From positions 3,472,001 to 3,536,000 of the forward strand of contig NZ_CP149994.1 of assembly GCF_051307055.1 (NCBI RefSeq): a DNA stretch of 64,000 nt, read 5' to 3'. The notes beneath the pieces were generated by a model. That model had not been told where the DNA came from. It saw nothing but the letters and a program-made list of their open reading frames with translations, and ran no database searches. Shown here piece by piece: positions 1 to 9,119 of this stretch (position 1 is the stretch's first letter; the number at the start of each line of letters is the position of its first letter). The position numbers and the translations under genes are program-made. Source of the DNA: Dryocola sp051307055 (GTDB taxonomy: Bacteria > Pseudomonadota > Gammaproteobacteria > Enterobacterales > Enterobacteriaceae).

Positions 1-295
1 CGAGGCAGGTAATGTTCGCAGGCGTTACCCCCAGCAGCAGCCATTTATCCTGTACTTCAACGATAATCACGCGTTCGCGCTGACCAAGGGATTGACTGCA
101 CTTAATAGTCAATAAGGCGGACGCTTTCCGGCCTTGCTGCCTGAATCCCGCCCGGCGGGCAACCCAGGCGATGGCGGCAATAAACAGTAAGACCAGCGCA
201 AGCGCGCCCCCAACGTTAAATAACACTGAACCGGGCGTGCCTGAGTCGACGGATGAGTACGAAGCGGGCGCGGCGGTTTTTGTTGCAGAATTCAT
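1..295 (-). CDS. fliO: FliO, flagellar export apparatus membrane protein (3' end cut by window edge)
   Basis: FliO helps assemble the FliP/FliQ/FliR core of the flagellar type III export gate in the inner membrane. About 98 codons are visible. The N-terminus is Ala/Ser-rich, followed by one hydrophobic membrane segment at roughly residues 27-45 (VLFNVGGALALVLLFIAAIA), then a basic stretch and the FliO signature LGQRERVIIVEV with WLLLGVTPANI. The ATG shares a base with the fliN stop (TAATG), so the two are translationally coupled and fliO follows fliN in the fliLMNOPQR order. The rest of fliO and presumably fliP, Q and R lie to the left of the window. Confidence 0.93.
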   Translation of the reverse strand, partial: MNSATKTAAPASYSSVDSGTPGSVLFNVGGALALVLLFIAAIAWVARRAGFRQQGRKASALLTIKCSQSLGQRERVIIVEVQDKWLLLGVTPANITCL

Positions 296-699
296 TATTT
301 GCTCAGACGGTGCATACGCTCTGAAGGAGTAATAATGTCGGTAATACGAATACCGAATTTATCGGAAACCACTACCACCTCCCCCTGCGCAATTAAATAG
401 CCGTTAATCAGAACGTCCAGCGGCTCGCCCGCCAGGCCTTCCAGCGTTACCACCGAACCCTGGCTTAAGCGCAGCAGCTCTTTGATGGTCATTTTGGTAC
501 GCCCTAACTCCACCGTCATTTTGACTGGGATATCGAGAATCAGATCGAGATCCTGAGATAAATGCGCAGCCAGATGCTCCTGGACGCCTGACGGAGCCGT
601 ACTATTGTTTTCCACTGACTGCTGCTCGCTCATAGCATCGCCCCATAGATCTTCTATGGATTGTTTGTCAGCGTCAGATGAGGATGGGGTATCGCTCAC
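295..699 (-). CDS. fliN: FliN, flagellar motor switch (C-ring) protein
   Basis: FliN forms the bottom of the cytoplasmic C-ring with FliM, binds CheY-P and docks the FliH-FliI export ATPase complex. The product is 134 aa, close to the enteric length of 137. The N-terminus is variable and acidic with an IEDLWGDAM motif, and the C-terminal SpoA/SPOA domain (about residues 55-130) contains the conserved PVKMTVELGRTKMTIKELL and GEPLDVLINGYLIAQGEVVV segments (each cut here to 20 residues or fewer). It starts 6 bp after fliM and overlaps the fliO start, consistent with one operon from fliL to fliR. Confidence 0.96.
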   Translation of the reverse strand: MSDTPSSSDADKQSIEDLWGDAMSEQQSVENNSTAPSGVQEHLAAHLSQDLDLILDIPVKMTVELGRTKMTIKELLRLSQGSVVTLEGLAGEPLDVLINGYLIAQGEVVVVSDKFGIRITDIITPSERMHRLSK

Positions 700-705
700 A
701 GGAAA

Positions 706-1713
706 CTACTCCTTTTTAAAAGAGGCTAAAGAAGGATTCTTCATATGCTCAACTTTCAAAGCATACTGGTTGTTAACACAACCATATTTACCAGACAGTA
801 CGGGTACGCCATCAATAAAGGCCATCAGACTTTCTGGCTTATCCAGCGGGATGATGTCGCCTTTTTTAAGCTGCATAACCCGTAACAGGCGGGTATTGAT
901 TTCGGCAAAGTTGGCCACCAGCTCAAGTTCGGTATCCTGCACCTGCGTGACCAGCGTATTACGCCACTGTTCATCCTCCTGTTTGGAGTTTTCCATCGGC
1001 GGATTGGTTAGCAGCTCGCGTAACGGCTCAATAATGCTAAACGGAATACAGATATCAAAATGCCCAACGTGCGCGCCTATTTCCACCGAGAAAGGCGTGG
1101 TGACCACGATATCGTTTGGAGAGGAGGTAATATTGGTAAATTTAACCTGCACTTCAGAACGAACGTATTCCGTTTTCAGCTTGAATACTGAGCTCCATCC
1201 ATAGTCATAGGCTTCCAGCGCCATCGACAGTATTTTTTCGATAATGCGCTGCTCGGTTGGCGTAAATTCGCGGCCGTCCACTTTGGTAGGGAAACGGCCA
1301 TCACCGCCAAACAGGCTATCCACCGTCATAAAAACCAGGTTCGGCGAGAATACGAATAGCGCCGTCCCGCGTAACGGATTCATATGGACCAGGTTTAAAT
1401 TAGTCGGCACGGATAAATTACGGGCAAAATCATGGTAAGGCTGTATTTTAATCGAGCCTACGGTGATATCCGGACTGCGTCGTAACAGATTAAATAGCCC
1501 AATACGAAACTGGCGCGCAAAGCGTTCATTGATAATCTCAAGCGACTGTAAGCGCTCACGAACTACACGGCGCTGAGTATTAGGGTTGTAGGGCTTAATC
1601 CCTTCATTCTGTTCCGGCTGCTGCGGGTTTTCGGTAACGTTATTGCTGTCATCGTCACCTCCCCCATTCAGCAGGCGATCGATCTCAGCCTGAGACAGTA
1701 CGCTATCAGACAT
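706..1713 (-). CDS. fliM: FliM, flagellar motor switch protein and CheY-P receptor
   Basis: FliM joins FliG to FliN in the C-ring and switches motor rotation when CheY-P binds its N-terminus. The 335-aa protein has the N-terminal CheY-binding helix LSQAEIDRLL (residues 6-15), a Gly/Asp-rich linker, the CheC-like middle domain (about 45-230) and a C-terminal SpoA domain (about 255-325) that pairs with FliN. Length matches enteric FliM (334). It sits 5 bp after fliL and 6 bp before fliN in the same operon. Confidence 0.97.
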   Translation of the reverse strand: MSDSVLSQAEIDRLLNGGGDDDSNNVTENPQQPEQNEGIKPYNPNTQRRVVRERLQSLEIINERFARQFRIGLFNLLRRSPDITVGSIKIQPYHDFARNLSVPTNLNLVHMNPLRGTALFVFSPNLVFMTVDSLFGGDGRFPTKVDGREFTPTEQRIIEKILSMALEAYDYGWSSVFKLKTEYVRSEVQVKFTNITSSPNDIVVTTPFSVEIGAHVGHFDICIPFSIIEPLRELLTNPPMENSKQEDEQWRNTLVTQVQDTELELVANFAEINTRLLRVMQLKKGDIIPLDKPESLMAFIDGVPVLSGKYGCVNNQYALKVEHMKNPSLASFKKE

Positions 1714-1718
1714 GGAAG

Positions 1719-2225
1719 TTACCGTAATATAAACGCGTTAAATAATACATCAGTAACACTCGCACTCTGGCTACCGACAAGTGGCTGACTGACTACGGCT
1801 TTAATTTCATTAATGAGCTGATACTTACCTTCATCGGTAGATAAATATTCAGCCGTGTGCTGTGAAATAAGAATGAGCAGGCGGCTACGAACTTCCGGTA
1901 AAAATTTCCCAACCAGCTCTTTTGAATGCTCATCTTTAACACGTAGCGTCAGGCCAATATATAAAACGCGGTCACTGTCGTTCCCGTTATCTGGCTTCAG
2001 GCTGACGGTAAACGTATCCAGCGGAATATAGGTTGGCGCAGGCTCTTCAACGGGCTCAGGCTTCGCCGCAGGATCGCTCTTCGCTACTTCACTTTTCATT
2101 TTATGCATTTCATAAAAAGTAAAACCGGCAACGCCACAGGCACCCACGACCAGAAGCAGCAGAAGCAAAATGACCAGGGTGCTCTTTTTACCGGACCCGG
2201 AGTCATTTTTATTCTTTTTCGACAT
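1719..2225 (-). CDS. fliL: FliL, basal-body-associated membrane protein
   Basis: FliL is a single-pass inner membrane protein around the stator that supports torque, especially during swarming. I chose the ATG at 2225 (168 aa, MSKKNKND...) because it gives the usual Lys-rich N-terminus and has an AAGG ribosome site upstream; an upstream in-frame start would add 28 residues unlike the family. A transmembrane helix lies at about residues 16-38 (LVILLLLLLVVGACGVAGF) and the periplasmic FliL domain follows (YIPLDTFTVSLKP, then RVLYIGLTLRVKD). It is the first gene of the fliLMNO group, 136 bp after fliK. Confidence 0.94.
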   Translation of the reverse strand: MSKKNKNDSGSGKKSTLVILLLLLLVVGACGVAGFTFYEMHKMKSEVAKSDPAAKPEPVEEPAPTYIPLDTFTVSLKPDNGNDSDRVLYIGLTLRVKDEHSKELVGKFLPEVRSRLLILISQHTAEYLSTDEGKYQLINEIKAVVSQPLVGSQSASVTDVLFNAFILR

Positions 2226-2361
2226 TATGTAAAAACCTTGTAAATGAATGCGGACCCGTAATGAATGCCCTGGAGGAGAGCATTCTATTACATACGGCCT
2301 TTGAGACAATTCAGCGAATAAGTGAAATTAATGACGGCAACCCGGCAATTAAATGTAACCG

Positions 2362-3609
2362 TCAAACAAAGGTATTTATTCCACTATTGTGGCGTATCTG
2401 CGCAGGGCGAATAATCACCTCTTCCGTATCAGCCTGAGGCGCATCACCACCGTTATCGTCCTGCGCCTTCTGTCCGGATGACCACTCAGAATGCGCGGAG
2501 CCGCTCCAGGACTGGGCGGAACCGCTATCCACGCGGCTCGCTTCAAGGTTGATGCCCGACTCTGCAAGGGAGGTACGCAGCTGCGGCATCGCCGCTTCGA
2601 GGGCGGCGCGAACCTGATGATTCTCGCTGACGAAATGTAAGCTCGCCTGGTCGCTGTTCATGCGCAGATTAATTTTTAAGACGCCAAGTTCCGCCGGATT
2701 TAAGCGTATTTCTGCGTTATGAATACCGTTACGGGTAAACATCGCAATTTGCTGCCCCAGAGATTGCTGCCAGGCCGCCGTCCCCATCTCCTGCGTCAAA
2801 ACGGGCGCCGGCGCTGCGGTTACGGGAACCGATGCAGCATGCGAGACCAGCAGCGAAGAGCCAGGCGCTGTATGCGTATGCACCGTGGCCGCAGGCGTAA
2901 AGGAAGAATGACCGTCAGCAGCGATGGCTACAGCTCCTTCGACCACAGGTTTAAACAGGCTCACCATCTGCTCAGGCTTTTCAACCTGTAGAGCGACGGG
3001 CAGGCCTGGCGCCGGCTGAGCGTCGTGTTTCGCTTCTTTGCCCGTCAGGCCGGCAAACGAATAGTTCTGCTTAGCCAGCGCTGCTGCCGTGGGGGCTGCG
3101 TTACCGCCGTCTGTCATGCCTTTAAGGAGAGTCAGCGCTGCCTGAGCGCTGTTTGCCGTTGTCTCTTCCCCCTGGGCATCAACGGTTACCGCAGCCGTCT
3201 GCTGCGCGGTTCCTGCCGCCGTCGCCGCACCCGCTACGCCTGTATTTGCTGCATCCATCTGCATCACCAGGGTTTGCAGATGGACAAGCTGCGACCCAAC
3301 GGACATCTCCGCCAGAACAGGTACCGGCTCGTCAGCCGTCTCATCTGGCTTACCGGTAAAGGCGCTGTCCGGCAGATTATCGGGAGAATCAAACACGTCC
3401 CCCTGCGCTTCATGACCGATATTAACCGGCACTTCTGCCGCAGGCAGAGGAGCCGGTTGCTGCCTCTCTTCCTGAATCTGCGGAAACAGTTGCTGCGTTT
3501 TCGCTGCAAGCTCTGCGTTGAAATCTTCACCCGGCGCGGCGTCCATGCTGCCTTGCGCGGTTTGCCTTCCAGGCGCTGCGTTCATTAAGGCCGAGATAGT
3601 TACCATCAT
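2362..3609 (-). CDS. fliK: FliK, hook-length control protein
   Basis: FliK is exported during hook growth, measures its length and flips the specificity of the export gate through FlhB. The product is 415 aa, somewhat longer than E. coli FliK (375). The N-terminal and middle regions are low-complexity, rich in Ala, Pro, Gln and Thr. The conserved C-terminal domain (about residues 285-385) carries QQSLGQQIAMF, the signature AEIRLNPAELGVLKINL and VRAALEAAMPQLRTSLAESG. The start overlaps the fliJ stop; two adjacent ATG codons (3609 and 3606) are possible and differ by one residue. Confidence 0.93.
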   Translation of the reverse strand: MMVTISALMNAAPGRQTAQGSMDAAPGEDFNAELAAKTQQLFPQIQEERQQPAPLPAAEVPVNIGHEAQGDVFDSPDNLPDSAFTGKPDETADEPVPVLAEMSVGSQLVHLQTLVMQMDAANTGVAGAATAAGTAQQTAAVTVDAQGEETTANSAQAALTLLKGMTDGGNAAPTAAALAKQNYSFAGLTGKEAKHDAQPAPGLPVALQVEKPEQMVSLFKPVVEGAVAIAADGHSSFTPAATVHTHTAPGSSLLVSHAASVPVTAAPAPVLTQEMGTAAWQQSLGQQIAMFTRNGIHNAEIRLNPAELGVLKINLRMNSDQASLHFVSENHQVRAALEAAMPQLRTSLAESGINLEASRVDSGSAQSWSGSAHSEWSSGQKAQDDNGGDAPQADTEEVIIRPAQIRHNSGINTFV

Positions 3610-4055
3610 AAAACTTTTTTCCCGAGGCAGGCACGCTGCGCAAATTCATCCATTAATTTTTGCTCGTGGCGGCTTTCTTTTAAGGCGCGCACCGTCTCCG
3701 CGCGGCTTTTCAGCGTGTCGAAAGCGTTCAGGCGCTGTTTGTCGCTGCGCCAGGAAGAGAGCGCCAGATCGACCGACTGTTTACAGGCGGTGACGTGCCC
3801 CGCGTGCTGGCGCACGACTTTGCCAAGGGAATCAATAAACGACTGCTGGCTTACCCAATCCACCACCGATATCCCTCGATCCGCCATGTTTAACTGCAAA
3901 TTCTGCTGATACTCCAGCTCGTACGCCTCCAGTTGTTCAAGCTGGGTAACGGCACGCGTATAGTCCTGCTGCACCTTCCCCAGATGAGTGGTGGTCGTAT
4001 CAAGCTGCTGCTGTGCAAGGTCGCGCAGCACATCCATTGGGCTGGTCGTTGCCAT
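3606..4055 (-). CDS. fliJ: FliJ, flagellar export chaperone and stalk
   Basis: FliJ is a coiled-coil protein that sits in the FliI hexamer like the gamma subunit of F1-ATPase and recycles export chaperones. The 149-aa product (E. coli 147) is almost all helix with heptad patterns (LAQQQLDTTTTHLGKVQQDY, YELEYQQNLQLNM) and a basic C-terminal half. It lies 15 bp downstream of fliI and its stop overlaps the fliK start by 4 bp (ATGA). Confidence 0.94.
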   Translation of the reverse strand: MATTSPMDVLRDLAQQQLDTTTTHLGKVQQDYTRAVTQLEQLEAYELEYQQNLQLNMADRGISVVDWVSQQSFIDSLGKVVRQHAGHVTACKQSVDLALSSWRSDKQRLNAFDTLKSRAETVRALKESRHEQKLMDEFAQRACLGKKVL

Positions 4056-4070
4056 AAGTTACGTTCCCTG

Positions 4071-5447
4071 TCAGGATTGTGAAGGTTCAGAAAAAATTTT
4101 ATCCAGCAGCGCCTGCGAGTCTTCATAGCTGCAGTTCTCATCAATGGGCTGCTGAAGAAAAGCCTCAAGCTGTGGGTAGAGGGCAATCGCTTTATCCAGC
4201 AGAGGATCGCTCCCGGCCGCATAGGCTCCCACGCTAATCAGATCGCGGTTACGCTGAAAAGAGGAGAGCAGTTGCTTAAAGGTCTGCACTTTCCTGTAAT
4301 GCTCTTTGGCGATAAGCTCGGTCATCGCACGGCTTATCGATGCTTCGATATCAATCGCCGGATAGTGACCGGCCTCCGCCAGACGACGCGATAGCACGAT
4401 ATGGCCGTCAAGAATCGCCCGCGCCGAATCGGCAATTGGATCTTGCTGATCGTCGCCTTCCGTCAGAACGGTATAAAAAGCCGTTATCGAGCCCCCGCCC
4501 TTTACCCCATTTCCGGCGCGCTCTACCAGCGCGGGGAGTTTCGCAAATACCGAAGGCGGATAGCCTTTCGTTGCCGGAGGTTCGCCGATGGCCAGCGCGA
4601 TTTCACGCTGTGCCATGGCGTAACGGGTCAGTGAATCCATAATCAGCAGCACGTTCATGCCGCGTTCACGAAAATCTTCGGCGATGCGGGTGGCATAGAC
4701 CGCGCCCTGCATGCGCAGTATCGGCGAAACGTCTGCCGGGGCGGCGATAACTACCGAGCGGCGCAGCCCCTCTTTACCGAGAATATTTTCGATAAAGTCT
4801 TTCACTTCGCGTCCGCGCTCGCCGATAAGCCCCACCACAATCACATCTGCTCTGGTGTAGCGGGCCATCATGCCCAGCAGTACGCTTTTGCCTACCCCGG
4901 AGCCGGCAAACAACCCCATACGCTGGCCGCGCCCAACGGTCAGCAACCCGTTGATTGCGCGCACGCCGACGTCAAGAACGTTCTTAATCGGATCGCGTAA
5001 CAGAGGGTTAAAGGGCGCGGTAAATAAGGTGTCCTGCTCACGGCGGCACGGAGCGGGCAAACCGTCCAGCGGGCGGGCGCTGGCATCCAGCACGCGCCCC
5101 AGCAGCTCCGGCCCCAGCGGCAACTGCTTGCCCTGGGTCAGGCCGGGACCGCTTTCAAAAGCGTAAACGCGCGCGCCGGGTAAAACGCCGTCAACGTTTT
5201 CAAGCGGCATCAAATAGAGGATCTGACCATTAAAACCCACCACTTCGCTTTCGACTTTTGCAATGCCGTTGCCGGTGTCGCGCTCCACGATGCACAGCGT
5301 GCCGATAGGCAGCTTAAGCCCAACGGCCTCCATCACCAGGCCCGTGGCGCGCGTCAGCTTTCCGTAATGGCGAAAAGGCGGGAGCGCGGCATATTTCTGC
5401 TCCTGGCTTTCAATGGCGTCCAGCCAGTTTTTCAGGCGCGTGGTCAT
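4071..5447 (-). CDS. fliI: FliI, flagellum-specific export ATPase
   Basis: FliI is the hexameric ATPase that, with FliH, delivers and unfolds flagellar export substrates. The ATG at 5447 (458 aa, MTTRLKNWL...) aligns with the enteric start and overlaps the fliH stop by 4 bp; an upstream in-frame start would add 14 residues. It has an N-terminal beta-barrel domain (about 25-95), the Walker A motif GLFAGSGVGKSVLLG, the F1-type signature GERGREVKDF, and Walker B hydrophobics ending in LLIMDSLTRYAMAQRE, followed by the helical C-terminus. Confidence 0.97.
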   Translation of the reverse strand: MTTRLKNWLDAIESQEQKYAALPPFRHYGKLTRATGLVMEAVGLKLPIGTLCIVERDTGNGIAKVESEVVGFNGQILYLMPLENVDGVLPGARVYAFESGPGLTQGKQLPLGPELLGRVLDASARPLDGLPAPCRREQDTLFTAPFNPLLRDPIKNVLDVGVRAINGLLTVGRGQRMGLFAGSGVGKSVLLGMMARYTRADVIVVGLIGERGREVKDFIENILGKEGLRRSVVIAAPADVSPILRMQGAVYATRIAEDFRERGMNVLLIMDSLTRYAMAQREIALAIGEPPATKGYPPSVFAKLPALVERAGNGVKGGGSITAFYTVLTEGDDQQDPIADSARAILDGHIVLSRRLAEAGHYPAIDIEASISRAMTELIAKEHYRKVQTFKQLLSSFQRNRDLISVGAYAAGSDPLLDKAIALYPQLEAFLQQPIDENCSYEDSQALLDKIFSEPSQS

Positions 5448-6157
5448 GAGCTGTAGTCTTCCCGGCTCAGGTGGCAAAGTTCTTCCCACCGGGTGCTCAG
5501 GGTCGCGTCAATTTCGCCTTCGGCGGAAGTGATACGGCAGCCGCCCGGCAGAATATCAACGTCAACAAGCAGCTCCCACCCCAGCGAAGCAAGCGTAGGG
5601 CTTAGCAGGTCGGCGACGACGGCCATATCCTCTTCGCTCACCCAAAGCTGAATATCCCCCTTCAGCAGCGCGTCCTCCCTGAGGAGCTGTTTAATTTTCT
5701 CGATCAGGATGGTGTTGTCATAAACGATGTTTTTCCCGATGATTGAGCGCGCCGCCGTCAAAGAAAGCTGTACCAGCCGCGATGGGATCACGCTGTCGAG
5801 ATTGCCCAGCGCGACCTTAAACGCTTCGAACAGGTGGGCAATCTGCCCGGCAGTTTCATCCTGCAGGGCTTTGGCCTGCGCCAGCCCCTGCTCGACTCCC
5901 TCTTTTTTACCGAGCAGCACGCCTTCCTGATAACCCTGCTGCTTGCCTTCTTCCAGACCTCGCGCCTGGCCCTGAGCAAAACCCTTTTGCTCGGCCTGCT
6001 GGCGGATTCGTGAAAGCTCGGCCTGAAGCAGCTCATCAGACTGATAGTTTCCGGGGGTCGCCTCCGGCTCGGGGAACGTATGTCCCGTGCGGCTACTAAA
6101 ATCAGCCAGCAGATCTTCCGGCTGCCAGCGACGCCATGCCAGGTCGTTATCAGACAT
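5444..6157 (-). CDS. fliH: FliH, negative regulator and anchor of FliI
   Basis: FliH dimers bind FliI and link it to FliN at the C-ring. The start at 6157 (237 aa, MSDNDLAWRRW...) matches enteric FliH, whose N-terminal Trp residues contact FliN and FlhA, and has a GGAGG site 7-8 bp upstream; an in-frame upstream start at 6175 is less likely. A long helical region rich in Gln, Glu and Gly (GFAQGQARGLEEGKQQGY, about residues 60-100) with GxxxG-type repeats is typical. It overlaps fliG at its start and fliI at its end. Confidence 0.94.
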   Translation of the reverse strand: MSDNDLAWRRWQPEDLLADFSSRTGHTFPEPEATPGNYQSDELLQAELSRIRQQAEQKGFAQGQARGLEEGKQQGYQEGVLLGKKEGVEQGLAQAKALQDETAGQIAHLFEAFKVALGNLDSVIPSRLVQLSLTAARSIIGKNIVYDNTILIEKIKQLLREDALLKGDIQLWVSEEDMAVVADLLSPTLASLGWELLVDVDILPGGCRITSAEGEIDATLSTRWEELCHLSREDYSS

Positions 6158-7136
6158 AGACGTCCTCCCCGCCACCGAGCACCACTTCGCCGCTCTCTGC
6201 TAAGCGGCGCACCACCAGCAGAATGTTCTTCTGTTCGGCCTCCACCTGCGACATACGCACCGGGCCACGAGAGTTGAGATCTTCCACCATGATATCCGCC
6301 TGACGCTTGGACATATTGCGGAAGAACTTATCGCGCAGCGGCTGTTCCGATCCTTTCAGCGCAACGATCAGCGCCTCGTTGTCGATCTCCTGCAGAATAC
6401 GCTGGATGCTGCGATCCTCTATCTCAATCAGGTTCTCGAACAGGAACATCTCATCGATGATTTTCTGCGCCAGCTCATGGTCAAATTCGCGCACCGCCGC
6501 AATAGCCGCATCTTCCTGCTGGGATTTCATCAGGTTGAGAATTTCAGCCGCCGGACGTACGCCTCCCATTTTGCTGCGCTTGAGGTTTTGACCGTGCAGC
6601 AGGTTGTTGAGCACTTCGGTCAGCTCCTGCAGCGCCGCCGGCTGTACGCCGCCGAATGTGGCAATACGCAGCATGATGTCGTTACGCTCGCGATCGTCGA
6701 ATTTCGCCAGCACGTCGGCCGCCTGGTTGCGTTTCAGGTGCACCAGAATGGTGGCGATAATCTGCGGGTGCTCGTCGCGAATCAGATCATAAACCGTTAC
6801 CGGCTCCATGAAGTTGAGCGTTTCAATGCCGTTGTTGCCGTCCTGGGTTTCCAGCAGATCTTCCAGCAGGCTTGACGCCCGCTCTTCGCCCAGCGCTTTC
6901 ACCAGCACGCTGCGCAGGTATTCATTGGTATCGATATTGAGCGTCGCGACTTCGCTGGAATCCCGCTGAAACTCTTTAAGTACCTGGGAAAGCTGATCGT
7001 GACTAAACGCGCTCATGCTGACCATCGCCGAGCTGATGCGCGTCACCTCCTGGGTGGAGAGGTGCTTAAACACCTCGGCCGCCCGCTCGTCGCCGAGCGT
7101 CAGCATGACGACGGCGCTTTTCTCTGCGGCATTCAT
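6150..7136 (-). CDS. fliG: FliG, flagellar motor switch protein
   Basis: FliG is the rotor protein that contacts MotA and generates torque. The start at 7136 (328 aa, MNAAEKSAVVML...) gives a 4-bp ATGA overlap with fliF and aligns with the 331-aa enteric protein. Domains: FliF-binding N-terminal domain (about 1-100), middle armadillo domain with the EHPQ motif (about residue 125) that binds FliM, and a C-terminal charged torque helix (about 275-300, with GSEQPLRDKFFRNMSKRQAD). Confidence 0.96.
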   Translation of the reverse strand: MNAAEKSAVVMLTLGDERAAEVFKHLSTQEVTRISSAMVSMSAFSHDQLSQVLKEFQRDSSEVATLNIDTNEYLRSVLVKALGEERASSLLEDLLETQDGNNGIETLNFMEPVTVYDLIRDEHPQIIATILVHLKRNQAADVLAKFDDRERNDIMLRIATFGGVQPAALQELTEVLNNLLHGQNLKRSKMGGVRPAAEILNLMKSQQEDAAIAAVREFDHELAQKIIDEMFLFENLIEIEDRSIQRILQEIDNEALIVALKGSEQPLRDKFFRNMSKRQADIMVEDLNSRGPVRMSQVEAEQKNILLVVRRLAESGEVVLGGGEDVYV

Positions 7137-8833
7137 TTTCCGGTAAACTCCTTGTTCATCCATTGGCGCAGGACAAGCGCAATCACCTGCGGGCCGTTCT
7201 CCGCCATTTCACGCAGGTGCTGGGTGTTGAGTTCCACATCAATACGCGCCTGAGCCTTGGCCTTCGCAGACAGTTCGTTCTTACGTGACAGCTCGTCCAG
7301 CTCGGCCTGACGCGCCTCTTTCTCCAGTTCCAGCCGCTGCAACGCCAGCTCCTGATGACGCATCCAGGCCGGCTGTACGGCTTTGCGCCACAGCACCCAT
7401 GCCACAATACCAACCAGCAGGTAACGGGCCGCGGCCAGCAACAGGTTGATGATTTCCGGCTGTTTCCACAGCGGCAGCATCTGGTCGTCATCCGCCGTGC
7501 TGAAGGCGGAGTTGACGATATTCAGGGTGTCGCCGCGCGCTTCAGAATAGCCAACCGCCTCTTTCACCAGCGCGGTTATCTGCTCCATCTGCTCTTTGGC
7601 TAAAGGCACCGGGTTGCCCTCTTTATCCAGCAAATGGTTTACCACCACCGCAACTGACAGGCGCTCGATACTGCCCGTGCTGCGCTTGATGTGCGTCAGC
7701 GTGCGGTCAAGCTCGTAGTTGGTCGTGGCGTCTTTGTTTGAGTTAAAGGGAATGGTTGTCACCGCATCGTTAGTTCCGGCGGCGGCGGGCTTATTAGCGT
7801 TCCCGCCGTTCCCCTGCGCCTGACTGGCCGTTCCCAAAGTCTGGGTTAACGGCGCCGTGGCAGGCGTAGGCGGTTGATTACTCAGCGCCCCCGGCACGCC
7901 GCCGTTAATATTTTTGCCTCCCTGCTCGGAGTCGCTGGTCTGACGGCTGCGGATAGCCATTTTTTCCGGCGCTGAGTTGGGCTGGAACTGTTCAGCCGTC
8001 TGTTCGTGGGTTGTAAAATCAATCTGCGCCGTTACCTGCGCACGCACGTTCTGACTGCCGACGATGGGCGCAAGGATGGACTGAATGCGGCGCTGAAAAT
8101 CGGCCTCCACTTCGCTGGTATATTTTAAGCGCGAGGTTTGCTGCGACTGGCCGCCGTGCTGCGACAGCAGGCGACCCGTCTGATCCACAATAGTCACCAG
8201 ATCGGCATTCAGGCCGGGAACGGCGCTGGAAATTAACCAGGAAATCGCACTCACCTGGCTTGCGTCCATAGTGCGGCCATTATCCAGATGCACCGTCACA
8301 GAGGCCGATGGCTGTTTTTCATCGCGAACAAACAGCGAGGGTTTTGGTATGGCAAGGTGCACGCGAGCGCTGCGCACCGAGCCTAAAGTTTCAATAGTGC
8401 GCGACAGCTCCCCTTCCAGCGCGCGCTGATAGTTAACCTGCTCGCTGAACTGGCTGATACCAAATTTTTCCTGGTCCAGCAGCTCAAAGCCTACGGCTCC
8501 GCCTTTGGGCAGCCCCATCTGCGCAAGCTTAAGACGCGCTTCATAGATCTGATCCGCCGGCACCATAATCGCACCGCCGCGCTCGTCAAAGCGATAGGGC
8601 ACATTCATCTGCGCCAGCTGGGCGACAATGGCCCCGCCGTCCTGATCGCTGATGTTGCTGTACAGTACGCGATAGCTCGGTGACTGAGCCCAGAGCGCAA
8701 GCGCGACGATAAGCGAAATGGCAGCCGCGGCAGAGACAATCAGAGCAATTTTGGGATTAGCACGAATACGCTCAAAGGCTGCTATCAGAGTTGTTGTATT
8801 GTTGTTTTTAATACCGTTTGTGGTGGCATTCAT
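7133..8833 (-). CDS. fliF: FliF, flagellar MS-ring protein
   Basis: FliF builds the MS ring, the first basal-body structure in the inner membrane. I chose the ATG at 8833 (566 aa, MNATTNGIK...), which has AGGAC upstream and fits the enteric N-terminus. Two membrane helices flank the ring domains: about residues 28-48 (IALIVSAAAAISLIVALALW) and about 445-465 (INLLLAAARYLLVGIVAWVL). The first ring-building motif reads YRVLYSNISDQDGGAIVAQL. The C-terminus (NGPQVIALVLRQWMNKE) is the FliG-binding tail. First gene of the leftward fliFGHIJK operon. Confidence 0.96.
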   Translation of the reverse strand: MNATTNGIKNNNTTTLIAAFERIRANPKIALIVSAAAAISLIVALALWAQSPSYRVLYSNISDQDGGAIVAQLAQMNVPYRFDERGGAIMVPADQIYEARLKLAQMGLPKGGAVGFELLDQEKFGISQFSEQVNYQRALEGELSRTIETLGSVRSARVHLAIPKPSLFVRDEKQPSASVTVHLDNGRTMDASQVSAISWLISSAVPGLNADLVTIVDQTGRLLSQHGGQSQQTSRLKYTSEVEADFQRRIQSILAPIVGSQNVRAQVTAQIDFTTHEQTAEQFQPNSAPEKMAIRSRQTSDSEQGGKNINGGVPGALSNQPPTPATAPLTQTLGTASQAQGNGGNANKPAAAGTNDAVTTIPFNSNKDATTNYELDRTLTHIKRSTGSIERLSVAVVVNHLLDKEGNPVPLAKEQMEQITALVKEAVGYSEARGDTLNIVNSAFSTADDDQMLPLWKQPEIINLLLAAARYLLVGIVAWVLWRKAVQPAWMRHQELALQRLELEKEARQAELDELSRKNELSAKAKAQARIDVELNTQHLREMAENGPQVIALVLRQWMNKEFTGK

Positions 8834-9119
8834 GCCGTAGTCCTGTAAAAAATAAATGACGCAATGTGTACGCAATATTGCGAATCAGCACTCCGGTAAG
8901 AGATTCAAACAAAACACAGCGGGCGATCCTTCATTCCCGCTGGATGTCAGTCGCGTATTATGTGTCATGTAAGATTTTTCTTAAGCGCCAATGAGCTGAA
9001 ATTTCTGTCAGCTTATTGCGTTATCCTGAAAACCTTGCGCCGTGTTAAACTTTCCTTAATAAAAGGCAACCTAAGCTGAATAACCAGGGTTTATTAGCGA
9101 TAATTAACAGGAACGATTA
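8834..9119. promoter_or_regulatory. Divergent control region between fliF and fliE
   Basis: The 286 bp between the oppositely transcribed fliF and fliE genes must hold both operon promoters. In enteric bacteria this is a shared FlhDC-activated (class 2) region. It is AT-rich in its right half (8960-9110), but I could not assign a convincing pair of FlhDC half-sites or a sigma-70 -10/-35 pair by eye. The fliE ribosome site AGGA lies at 9108-9111. Confidence 0.5.

Noticed and set aside
9077..9103. Sigma-28-like box (AGCGATAA) before fliE
   Set aside because: Its start site would fall only about 10 bp before the fliE ATG, on top of the ribosome site; fliE is normally FlhDC-dependent.
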